Below are positions 1 through 5,585 of a stretch of DNA of 9,411 nucleotides, one piece after another. The stretch lies in NCBI GenBank assembly GCA_023356515.1, contig JAKQYG010000132.1, positions 1 to 9,411 of the forward strand, written 5' to 3'. A program made the translations under genes and the position numbers. Below the pieces are notes generated by a model, which was not told the DNA's origin, made no database searches, and was given only the letters and a program-made list of their open reading frames with translations. Numbering within the stretch: position 1 is the stretch's first letter; each line of letters opens with the position of its first letter. Source of the stretch: Trichodesmium sp. MAG_R04. Its GTDB lineage: Bacteria; Cyanobacteriota; Cyanobacteriia; Cyanobacteriales; Microcoleaceae.

Positions 1-67
1 AGTTACGCCTGTGAACTGGAAGGAGCCGACTCCCCAGGTTGAAGCAGGAAATAAACATCAAGACTGA
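1..67 (+). CDS. Possible C-terminal end of an IS200/IS605-type OrfB (TnpB) protein, cut by window edge
   Basis: The frame starting at base 2 is open from the window edge to a TGA at 65-67, giving 21 residues that end in VEAGNKHQD. Endings of the type PVEAG(S/N)KHQ recall the C-termini of OrfB/TnpB proteins of the IS200/IS605/IS1341 group in cyanobacteria; this is from memory and rests on very few residues. The other two frames stop within 13 codons. A bulged hairpin lies inside these codons (14-40), as would suit the 3' end of such an element, where the omega RNA is encoded. Because the body of the gene is outside the window, I cannot say whether it is intact. It could also be the end of an unrelated protein or a chance open frame. 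Confidence 0.35.
   Translation, partial: VTPVNWKEPTPQVEAGNKHQD
14..40 (+). other. Imperfect hairpin near the OrfB-like 3' end
   Basis: GGAG (22-25) pairs with CTCC (30-33) around the loop CCGA. The outer arms AACTGG (14-19) and CCAGGTT (34-40) continue the stem, with AA bulged on the left and one G (37) bulged on the right, giving ten pairs in all. Hairpins at the right end of IS200/IS605 elements act in transposase recognition or belong to the omega RNA; that role here is inferred only from the position. Confidence 0.4.
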
Positions 68-325
68 CATTACCAGGTTTTACCGGGTTTTGCCTGAATT
101 GTGTAGGTATTTTACAGCAGTAAGACTATAGCTGTGAATCAGATCACAGACAAGCCAAGATAGCTCAAAATGTTGAAGTGATTTAGAAGGAAAAATGAAC
201 GAAACAATGACAAAAAAATTATATCAATAGCCTGCCCTTTTCAGGGGATGAAAAGAATAAATTTCAAGTCTTTGAAACATAAGGCTTCAGCTAAAGGTAC
301 TAATAACTAATAACTGATAACTGAA
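68..325. other. Spacer upstream of cpeY (258 bases)
   Basis: No convincing protein gene is seen. The spacer holds the CRP-type palindrome at 132-149 and a tiny open frame at 195-230 (11 codons, MNETMTKKLYQ) preceded by AAGG at 187-190. It also has a weak hairpin just after that frame (CCCT 235-238 with AGGG 243-246) and the heptamer-like repeats running into the cpeY start. A GTA...TAC pair near 100-115 has a 7-base spacer rather than the 8 of NtcA sites. Confidence 0.5.
132..149. promoter_or_regulatory. Perfect CRP-type operator palindrome
   Basis: CTGTGA (132-137), six bases, then TCACAG (144-149) make an exact inverted repeat containing TGTGA-N6-TCACA. This is the consensus of Escherichia coli CRP and of the cyanobacterial cAMP receptor protein SYCRP1. 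It lies about 177 bases before the cpeY start codon, so it could control the cpeY-cpeT unit by cAMP. The match is direct; use of the site by a CRP protein is inferred. Confidence 0.5.
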
Positions 326-328
326 ATG
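301..328 (+). repeat. Heptamer-like tandem repeats running into the cpeY start codon
   Basis: Units TAATAAC (301-307), TAATAAC (308-314), TGATAAC (315-321) and TGAAATG (322-328) follow one another, the last one containing the ATG of cpeY. Short tandem heptamers of this type are common between genes in filamentous cyanobacteria. The nearest purine-rich ribosome-binding-like stretch (AAAGG, 293-297) is 28 bases from the ATG, too far for normal use. The same arrangement precedes cpeT. Confidence 0.7.
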
Positions 329-1741
329 ACGGATCTTAATTCTCCTCAACCGATCAACAATGCTGAAACTGCGATAACTGCTTTAAAGAATAGCGAAGAT
401 GAAGGAATTCGTTATTATGCTGCTTGGTGGCTAGGCAGAAATAGAATTCTGGAGGCTGTTCCTTTGTTATGTGAATGTCTTAAGGACGAGCAAGAGCAAA
501 CTGCTTTCGGAGGCTATCCTCTTCGCCGTCAGGCAGCACGTTCCCTAGGAATGTTAAAAGATTCACGAGCAGTTACAGCATTGATTCAAGCTTTAGACTC
601 CTCTGACCTCAGACTACAAGCGGCTGTGCTTCGAGCCTTGCAGGATATTGGCGATCGCGCTGCTATTCCTGTATTGCTGAAGCTGCTTAATTCAGAGATA
701 AAAAACAAGCCAATTGAAATATTAATTGAGGCGTTGACAGCGTTCAAAGTCTGGGAAGTTAAGGATCAGATTGAACCTTTTTTCAAGCACTCGTCTGAAC
801 GAGTAAAGTGTGCAGCAGCTCAATATTTCTATACTTTAACCCTGGAACCTCGTTACCTAGAGATACTCTTCCAAACACTTGCTCATGAGAACCGCTTTCT
901 GCGATATGCAGCAGCAATTGATATTTCAGCGCTTGGCCGGGTAGAAACTGCTCCGGCTATTGTTAAGGCACAAATCCCCAACAATATCAAATTAGCAACT
1001 CTGAAGCGCATCTTAGAATCACTATTACAAGATAAGACAGATATAGCAGTTAAACGGCAAGAGCAAGAGAATTTCTTGTTCCAAACAATTGATGAACTAC
1101 TTCTGGATGCTATCGAAGGAAACAATCCCAGAACAAATACTGTAGAGTCAAGTCAGGAAGTTGAGAAAATCATGGGGTTGGTTTCTCAACAAAAAGCAAC
1201 ATCTCAACAATTACCTATAAAGTTGATATCAGAATTAATTGAAGCAGTTAAATCTCCATCTCCTAAGGTTAAAGCTGCTGCGATCCAAGGATTAGTAACA
1301 CTGGCACCTGCTAGTGTTAATTCTATAATGCAAATATTTGACATTGATGAAGATCAAGATTTGAGAGCTGGATTGACTCAAGCTTTGATGCAGATTGGCG
1401 ACCCTCGAACATTATGGCTGTTGGAAAAGGTAATTGGATTTGAGATGGCCGATCATTGTCAAGGGAAGATCCGTCGAGTTGCCACTAGGGCTCTGGGTAA
1501 AATTGGTTGTCAAACTTGTGATCCTCCGGTAATCTTACGAGTCATTGAAAAGCTTAGGTGGACATTATTCCAGCCTAACGATTGGGCTCTTCGCTATAGT
1601 GCTATTGTCTCACTTGAAGAAATCGGGAATAAAGATGCGGTTCTTGCTTTAAAAACTGCTACCCAAGTTGAATCTGATATAATAGTGCGAGTAAGGAGCG
1701 AACGTGCTTTATCAGCTCTAAGTTATATGGTTCTAAGTTAA
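326..1741 (+). CDS. cpeY: Phycobilin lyase of the CpcE/CpeY HEAT-repeat family, CpeY type
   Basis: The 471-residue protein is built almost wholly of HEAT-like helical repeats. The hallmark of the E/F-type phycobilin lyases is at residues 29-39 (RYYAAWWLGRN), followed by FGGYPLRRQAARSLG at 61-75. More repeats lie at about 78-120, 130-210, 300-395 and 405-470, where IRRVATRALGKI (382-393) and WALRYSAIVSLEEIG (420-434) resemble the second half of CpeY and CpcF. Residues about 238-295 form a glutamine-rich stretch without clear repeats. CpcE is usually near 270 residues, CpcF near 210 and CpeY near 430, so the length favours CpeY; a CpcE-CpcF-like fusion is the alternative. CpeY, working with CpeZ, attaches phycoerythrobilin to Cys-82 of alpha-phycoerythrin in the cytosol. 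The next gene, cpeT, supports a phycoerythrin role. No Shine-Dalgarno lies next to the ATG. Confidence 0.75.
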   Translation: MTDLNSPQPINNAETAITALKNSEDEGIRYYAAWWLGRNRILEAVPLLCECLKDEQEQTAFGGYPLRRQAARSLGMLKDSRAVTALIQALDSSDLRLQAAVLRALQDIGDRAAIPVLLKLLNSEIKNKPIEILIEALTAFKVWEVKDQIEPFFKHSSERVKCAAAQYFYTLTLEPRYLEILFQTLAHENRFLRYAAAIDISALGRVETAPAIVKAQIPNNIKLATLKRILESLLQDKTDIAVKRQEQENFLFQTIDELLLDAIEGNNPRTNTVESSQEVEKIMGLVSQQKATSQQLPIKLISELIEAVKSPSPKVKAAAIQGLVTLAPASVNSIMQIFDIDEDQDLRAGLTQALMQIGDPRTLWLLEKVIGFEMADHCQGKIRRVATRALGKIGCQTCDPPVILRVIEKLRWTLFQPNDWALRYSAIVSLEEIGNKDAVLALKTATQVESDIIVRVRSERALSALSYMVLS

Positions 1742-1834
1742 TCAAGATGGCTTCTTAGCTCTTTCGCTAGACGATACGAAAAAACCTGTACCTCCTTCGG
1801 AGGCTAACTAATAACTGAAGAACTGATAACTGAA
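1742..1834 (+). other. cpeY-cpeT spacer (93 bases)
   Basis: This spacer contains a short perfect hairpin (1791-1803) and the repeats that lead into cpeT. There is no run of T after the hairpin, so it does not look like an intrinsic terminator. The two lyase genes could be co-transcribed. Confidence 0.5.
1791..1803 (+). promoter_or_regulatory. Hairpin enclosing a GGAGG anti-SD match upstream of cpeT
   Basis: CCTCC (1791-1795), loop TTC, GGAGG (1799-1803) form a perfect 5-bp stem. GGAGG is the best match to the anti-Shine-Dalgarno sequence before cpeT, but it ends 31 bases before the ATG and is buried in the stem. A role in translation control is inferred only. Confidence 0.35.
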
Positions 1835-1837
1835 ATG
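1809..1837 (+). repeat. Heptamer-like repeats running into the cpeT start codon
   Basis: Units TAATAAC (1809-1815), TGAAGAAC (1816-1823), TGATAAC (1824-1830) and TGAAATG (1831-1837) repeat the layout found before cpeY. The 19 bases at 1821-1839 are identical to 312-330 and include the start codon and the next two bases. Confidence 0.7.
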
Positions 1838-2425
1838 ACCCACTCAACAGATATTACTACCTTGGCGCGTTGGTTAGCTGCTGATTTCAGTAACCAAAAA
1901 CAAGCTTTTGAGAACCCACCTCTCTTCGCTCACATTCGCGTCTGTATGCGTCCACTTCCATATAAACTACTTGATGGACTTAGCCTTTTTGTAGAGCAAG
2001 CTTACAACATGACTCTCAATCAACCCTATCGAGTTAGAATTCTTAAATTAGTCCCTTCAGAAGATCATATAGATATTCAAAACTATACTATTGATCAAGA
2101 AGCAGAATTTTATGGAGGTTCCCGCGAACCCCAACGTCTAGAAAATCTCAAAACTGAACATATTAAAAAACTCCCTGGTTGTAGGCTTATCACCAAATGG
2201 ACAGGTAAGGGTTTTAAAGGTGAGGTAGAACCAGGAAAAACTTGTATGGTAGTTCGCCAAGGGAAAATTACCTATCTAAAAAGTCATTTTGAGATAGATG
2301 AACATAAATTTATTAGCCATGACACAGGATATGACCCGGAAAATGAGAAACAAGTCTGGGGAGCGATCGCTGGACCTTTTGAGTTTATTCGTTGGGCTAG
2401 CTTTGCCGACGAAGTTATATTATAG
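1835..2425 (+). CDS. cpeT: Chromophore lyase CpeT/CpcT family, CpeT type
   Basis: This 196-residue protein matches the CpeT/CpcT family in length (about 195-205) and along its whole sequence. Recognisable blocks are the N-terminal LARWLAADFSNQKQAFENPP (10-29), FAHIRVCMRPLPYKLL (31-46), PYRVRILKL (64-72), EFYGGSREPQRL (91-102), the LPGC region (113-116), KGEVEPGKTCMVV (128-140) and the end IAGPFEFIRWASFADEV (178-194). CpeT attaches phycoerythrobilin to Cys-165 of beta-phycoerythrin; its paralogue CpcT attaches phycocyanobilin near Cys-153 of beta-phycocyanin. I prefer CpeT because a CpeY-type gene lies directly upstream. A CpcT assignment is not excluded. The ATG has no adjacent ribosome binding site and begins in the same leader repeat as cpeY. 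Confidence 0.85.
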   Translation: MTHSTDITTLARWLAADFSNQKQAFENPPLFAHIRVCMRPLPYKLLDGLSLFVEQAYNMTLNQPYRVRILKLVPSEDHIDIQNYTIDQEAEFYGGSREPQRLENLKTEHIKKLPGCRLITKWTGKGFKGEVEPGKTCMVVRQGKITYLKSHFEIDEHKFISHDTGYDPENEKQVWGAIAGPFEFIRWASFADEVIL

Positions 2426-2681
2426 TACCTAAGCTAAATAGCAGAACTCAGAAATAGGACTAAATTTGAGAGTAAGGAAAATTTCCTAGTGGCTTTGGTA
2501 AATGCTGTACTATAGCAGTTCTTTCTGATTCGTGAAAAAAATGTGCTCTTTGTAACATAGGATAGATAAGGCAGAAAGTAGAAGGAATAGAAGTTAGAGT
2601 TATTTTTTAAGAAGCCTAGTGATATTACACACAGCAAGTTTGGGGTAAATGGTAAAAAATCATAAGGCTAAAACCTTTGTG

Positions 2682-2687
2682 TATAAA
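2682..2687 (+). promoter_or_regulatory. Possible -10 box (TATAAA) of the amylase gene
   Basis: TATAAA at 2682-2687 lies 40 bases before the preferred start codon and just upstream of the ribosome binding site. No good -35 hexamer is seen at 16-18 bases, so this is a weak call. Confidence 0.25.
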
Positions 2688-2711
2688 TGCTTTTATATTT
2701 AACCAGTTAAT

Positions 2712-2717
2712 AGGAGA
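2712..2717 (+). promoter_or_regulatory. Ribosome binding site that fixes the amylase start
   Basis: AGGAGA lies 10 bases before the ATG at 2728. The alternative upstream start is a TTG at 2677 with no such motif and overlapping the possible -10 box, so the ATG is preferred. Confidence 0.7.
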
Positions 2718-2727
2718 AGAATTAAGA

Positions 2728-4599
2728 ATGCTAACAAATTCTACAAATCAAACATCTAGTAATGAATCCAATATTAATAGTGAATTAGAATTTATATTTA
2801 CTCGCTCAATAGAGTTTCGCCAAGAAACAATTTACTTTATCATGGTGGACCGTTTTTTTGATGGCGATCCCAATAATAATGAAGGTCCTAATCCTAACTT
2901 ATATGACCCAAATAAGGAAAAATGGGGTTTATATTGGGGTGGAGATTTACAGGGAATAATTGATAAACTTAGCTACCTCAAAAACATGGGAGTTACTGCT
3001 ATTTGGATGACTCCTTTATTTGAACAAATAGAAGAAGAATTATTTGAGATGGCTCCAATTCATGGCTATTGGGCGAAGGATTTTAAACGTCTAAATCCTC
3101 GTTTAATAAACAGAGATGATGATCCTTCCTTAGTAAAAAATCAGCATACTGTCTTTGATAAATTAGTAGCAGCGGCTCATAATTTAGGAATAAAAATAAT
3201 TCTAGATATTGTTTGTAATCATAGTAGCCCAGATGCAGGGGGAAAGAAAGGTCAACTTTTTGATGATGGAGTTTTAATTGCTGATTTTCATAATGATGTG
3301 AATGACTGGTATCATCATTATGGTGAGGTAGAAGATTGGGATAATAAATGGCAAGTTGAAAATGAAGAATTAGCAGGATTGGCAGATTTTAATGAGAATA
3401 ATCCTAACTATAGAGAATATATAAAATCAGCAATAAAATTATGGTTAGATAGAGGAGTAGATGCTCTACGAATAGATACAATTAAACATATGCCATTATG
3501 GTTTTGGCAAGAATTTTATGCTGATATTAAAAGTCACAAACCATCAGTATTTATCTTTGGGGAATGGATATTTAGTGGACCTCATGATACTTCATCAGTG
3601 GAATTTGCCAATAAGTCTGGAATGTCAATGCTAGACTTTGGTTTTTGTGTTGCTATTAGACGTGCCCTTGGAAAAAGTGAACCAGGAGGATTTCATATTA
3701 TTCAAGAATTACTAGATCAAGATAATGCTTATAATACTGCTAGTGAACTGGTGACTTTTGTTGATAATCACGATATGCCGAGATTTCAAAATTTGAATCC
3801 AGACCCAGGAATTTTGAGATTAGCTATTAATTTGATTATGACTTCTCGTGGTATTCCCTGTATTTATTATGGTAGTGAGCAATATCTCTATAATGATATG
3901 AATGGTGGAGAAGAACCTTATAATCGCCCGATGATGGAAAAATGGGATACAGATACGCCTATTTATCGGGATATTCAATTATTATCAAAAGTACGTCGAA
4001 TTAACCCTGCTGTTTCATTGGGAAGTCAGTGGCAAAAATATGTGACTGAGGATGTTTATTGTTATGTGCGATGTTACCGAGATTACCGCTGTTTTGTAGC
4101 CATGAATCGCGGCAACTCAGTTACAATAGATAGGGTAGAAACTGATTTGGAAGATGGGGAATATATTTGCAGTTTAACTAAGCGCTTTTTTGAGGTAAAA
4201 GATGGAGCTTTACATGATTTAGAACTGGATGCACAAGATATGATTGTGATTAATTATTTGGGTAGTCGTGTTAAGGGAAAAGTTATTGTCCGAGCGCAGT
4301 TAAATGGCATTTCAACTAATTATGGTGAGGTAGTAGTAGTAACAGGAAATTGCCCAGAATTGGGAAATTGGGATATTAGTAAAGCTTACCAGTTAGAGTA
4401 TATTAATTATAATACTTGGTTTAATGAAATTCCTTTTAATGAAAGTGCAGGAAAATTGATTGCTTATAAATATGCAATTGTTTATCAGGATAAATGTGGA
4501 AATGAAGTAGATACTCCAAAACGAGAAAATTTGGTTTCTCGGCAATGGTTGTTAGCTGAACAAGGTACGGTTAAGTGGCAAGATAATTGGGCTTATTAG
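2728..4599 (+). CDS. GH13 alpha-amylase-family enzyme with C-terminal CBM20 starch-binding domain
   Basis: From the ATG at 2728 the protein has 623 residues. An N-terminal DRFFDGDPNN block (about 41-50) and VTAIWMTPLF (89-98) open a GH13 barrel. All four GH13 signature regions are present: DIVCNH (160-165), LRIDTIKH (247-254, nucleophile D250), FGEW (277-280, acid/base E279) and VDNHD (345-349, D349). A C domain leads into a CBM20 domain at about 516-623, with VVVVTGNCPELGNWD (535-549), a tryptophan at 564, and a tryptophan-rich end. The layout resembles cyclodextrin glucanotransferases and maltogenic amylases, but without the extra domain between C and CBM20. It acts on alpha-1,4-glucans; hydrolysis versus transglycosylation cannot be decided here. 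There is no signal peptide, so a cytosolic role in glycogen breakdown is likely. It has its own ribosome binding site and stands alone between spacers. Confidence 0.88.
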   Translation: MLTNSTNQTSSNESNINSELEFIFTRSIEFRQETIYFIMVDRFFDGDPNNNEGPNPNLYDPNKEKWGLYWGGDLQGIIDKLSYLKNMGVTAIWMTPLFEQIEEELFEMAPIHGYWAKDFKRLNPRLINRDDDPSLVKNQHTVFDKLVAAAHNLGIKIILDIVCNHSSPDAGGKKGQLFDDGVLIADFHNDVNDWYHHYGEVEDWDNKWQVENEELAGLADFNENNPNYREYIKSAIKLWLDRGVDALRIDTIKHMPLWFWQEFYADIKSHKPSVFIFGEWIFSGPHDTSSVEFANKSGMSMLDFGFCVAIRRALGKSEPGGFHIIQELLDQDNAYNTASELVTFVDNHDMPRFQNLNPDPGILRLAINLIMTSRGIPCIYYGSEQYLYNDMNGGEEPYNRPMMEKWDTDTPIYRDIQLLSKVRRINPAVSLGSQWQKYVTEDVYCYVRCYRDYRCFVAMNRGNSVTIDRVETDLEDGEYICSLTKRFFEVKDGALHDLELDAQDMIVINYLGSRVKGKVIVRAQLNGISTNYGEVVVVTGNCPELGNWDISKAYQLEYINYNTWFNEIPFNESAGKLIAYKYAIVYQDKCGNEVDTPKRENLVSRQWLLAEQGTVKWQDNWAY

Positions 4600-4758
4600 T
4601 AGGGTAAGCTTATTTGAATTTGGTATAAAATGTACTTGACAAAAAAGTAAAATATATATTTTTGGGAAAAAGATACTAAAATCTAAAAACACCCATTACA
4701 ATTAAGGTTCTCTATAATTGCTGTTTCCGTTCTACTAAAGTTACCTACCTAGGAATGG

Positions 4759-4783
4759 CAGAAGCTTTGCGGCTAGCTTTCTG
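4759..4783. other. Hairpin at the 3' side of the OrfB relic
   Basis: CAGAAGCT (4759-4766) pairs with AGCTT-CTG (4775-4783) with one bulged T (4780), giving 8 pairs around an 8-base loop. It lies on the C-terminal (3') side of the decayed OrfB on the minus strand, where IS200/IS605 elements carry a right-end hairpin. That assignment is inferred from position. Confidence 0.35.
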
Positions 4784-4855
4784 TTCCACAGAAGACCACT
4801 AACAAAAGTCTATAACTTATCTTCTCCACAGGCTTCAAGCTACTGGGAACTAAGG

Positions 4856-5036
4856 CTACTTCTGCACATAGTTTTCCAGGTTAACTGCAGCTTTAAATCC
4901 TCTGTTTGCCTTCAAACCAAATTTATCACATTCATAAGTTATCTTAATGTAATGACATTTTCTGTTTCTGCCCACAGTGAGAACAAATTTGAGAGCTTGG
5001 AAAAAATCTATCTTCTATCACTAAAGTGCTTTCATA
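4856..5036 (-). pseudogene. Decayed IS200/IS605 OrfB (TnpB-like) gene, zinc-ribbon and RuvC-III region
   Basis: Two overlapping minus-strand frames give a continuous OrfB C-terminal region. From 5036 to a TAA at 4944-4946 the frame reads YESTLVIEDRFFPSSQICSH and on through CGQKQKMSLH, the family's DRFFPSS block and first zinc-ribbon pair (CSHC). After a -1 frame change it continues from 4945 to a TAG at 4856-4858 with YECDKFGLKANRGFKAAVNL followed by ENYVQK. Intact relatives have a second Cys where F stands and the catalytic RuvC-III motif DRDxNAA, here NRGFKAA, so both the zinc site and the last catalytic Asp are lost. The frameshift, the stops and a missing N-terminal two-thirds (an intact gene of about 400 codons would run into nblR) show a dead fragment. 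Further decayed C-terminal codons probably reach about 4745. Similarity is from family knowledge, not a search. Confidence 0.8.
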
Positions 5037-5251
5037 CTATGCACCACAAATATACTACAAAGATGTTTTTCAGGTAGAATTTGGATTCTAGCCTCTATTA
5101 TTACTAATAATTATTAATAGTTTGTGTAATATGCATTTTAACTTACAAGCTTCATAGTTATTCTCAGGCATGGCTTTCAATCGATCGTTAACCCTGCTCT
5201 TTGGGCAGCAGTATTGTTCTTACGACTATGAACCCAAATCCAATTAAAGTA

Positions 5252-5261
5252 GGCGATCGCC
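5252..5261. repeat. HIP1 decamer in the spacer
   Basis: GGCGATCGCC is the highly iterated palindrome of many cyanobacterial genomes. Shorter cores (GCGATCGC) occur in cpeY (651-658) and cpeT (2363-2370). It supports a cyanobacterial origin and has no known gene-specific role. Confidence 0.85.
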
Positions 5262-5287
5262 AACCTAAATTCTACTTAATTAAATAG

Positions 5288-5319
5288 ATATTGTCTTGTA
5301 ACCTCTTATGATACAATAT
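5288..5319 (+). other. Long hairpin, stable mainly as + strand RNA
   Basis: Arms of 14 bases (5288-5301 and 5306-5319) enclose the loop CCTC. Thirteen of 14 positions pair on the + strand: eleven Watson-Crick, two G-U, and one C/T mismatch. On the minus strand the two G-U pairs become A/C mismatches. No T run follows, so it is not a standard terminator. It could be part of a small RNA, a transposon end or a read-through structure of the amylase transcript. Confidence 0.45.
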
Positions 5320-5585
5320 GAAGTTCGGAATGTGGGATATAAGCTGATGCTTGGTAGAATAGACGGAAGTATAACTACTTCTCACCTCTGATTCAAAACC
5401 GTACATTAGCTAACCTAGTTGTGAGTTTATGAAGTGTGTCGGCTCTAATATCAGCTACTTTTTCATAAAGTGTGGCCAGTATTTTGATAGCTTTTTAAGC
5501 CTAGTTAATTTTTATTTAACTGTCAAATTCCCTTGACAAAATCATTATAATTTACAGCCATTACAATTCATCACAACATATAGCT

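Larger units (their letters stand above)
2426..2727. other. Spacer between cpeT and the amylase gene (302 bases)
   Basis: No gene is supported. The spacer is AT-rich and contains a small palindrome, AGGAAA-A-TTTCCT (2475-2487), without a following T run. A possible -10 box (2682-2687) and the ribosome binding site of the amylase gene lie at its 3' end. The length suggests that the amylase gene has its own promoter. Confidence 0.5.
4600..5585. other. Long spacer between convergent amylase and nblR genes (986 bases)
   Basis: No intact gene is seen. Starting on the amylase side, it contains an AT-only palindrome (4649-4662), a hairpin (4759-4783), the OrfB/TnpB relic (4856-5036), a HIP1 decamer GGCGATCGCC (5252-5261) and a long hairpin (5288-5319). 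Short open frames at 5170-5247 (25 aa) and 5220-5285 were read and match nothing I know. A TTGACA (5533-5538) and TATAAT (5546-5551) pair is only 7 bases apart. No clear intrinsic terminator was found for either flanking gene. Confidence 0.6.

Noticed and set aside
100..116. NtcA-like GTA...TAC
   Set aside because: The spacer is 7 bases, not 8, and no matching -10 box follows at the normal distance.
883..1125. 80-aa minus-strand open frame
   Set aside because: It lies wholly within cpeY on the opposite strand, has serine/arginine-rich shadow composition and no ribosome binding site; cpeY explains the region.
2475..2487. AGGAAA-A-TTTCCT palindrome after cpeT as a terminator
   Set aside because: No T run follows and the stem is AT-rich with a 1-base centre that cannot form a normal loop.
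2434..2637. 67-aa minus-strand open frame in the cpeT-amylase spacer
   Set aside because: Phe/Ser/Tyr-rich composition typical of AT-rich non-coding sequence, no ribosome binding site, no recognisable motif.
2677..2727. 17-codon N-terminal extension of the amylase from TTG
   Set aside because: TTG without a ribosome binding site, whereas the ATG at 2728 has AGGAGA at 10 bases; the added residues resemble no amylase N-terminus.
5195..5240. tRNA-like or riboswitch-like stretch with TTTGGG...CCCAAA arms
   Set aside because: No acceptor, D or T arm pattern can be folded; only a 6-bp pairing with a long loop.
5220..5285. Short frame MNPNPIKVGDRQPKFYLIK resembling a peroxiredoxin N-terminus
   Set aside because: Only a handful of residues match, the frame stops after 19 to 21 codons, and nothing downstream continues the fold.
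5533..5551. TTGACA and TATAAT pair that looks like a sigma-70 promoter
   Set aside because: The spacer is 7 bases instead of about 17, and it would point into the 3' end of nblR.
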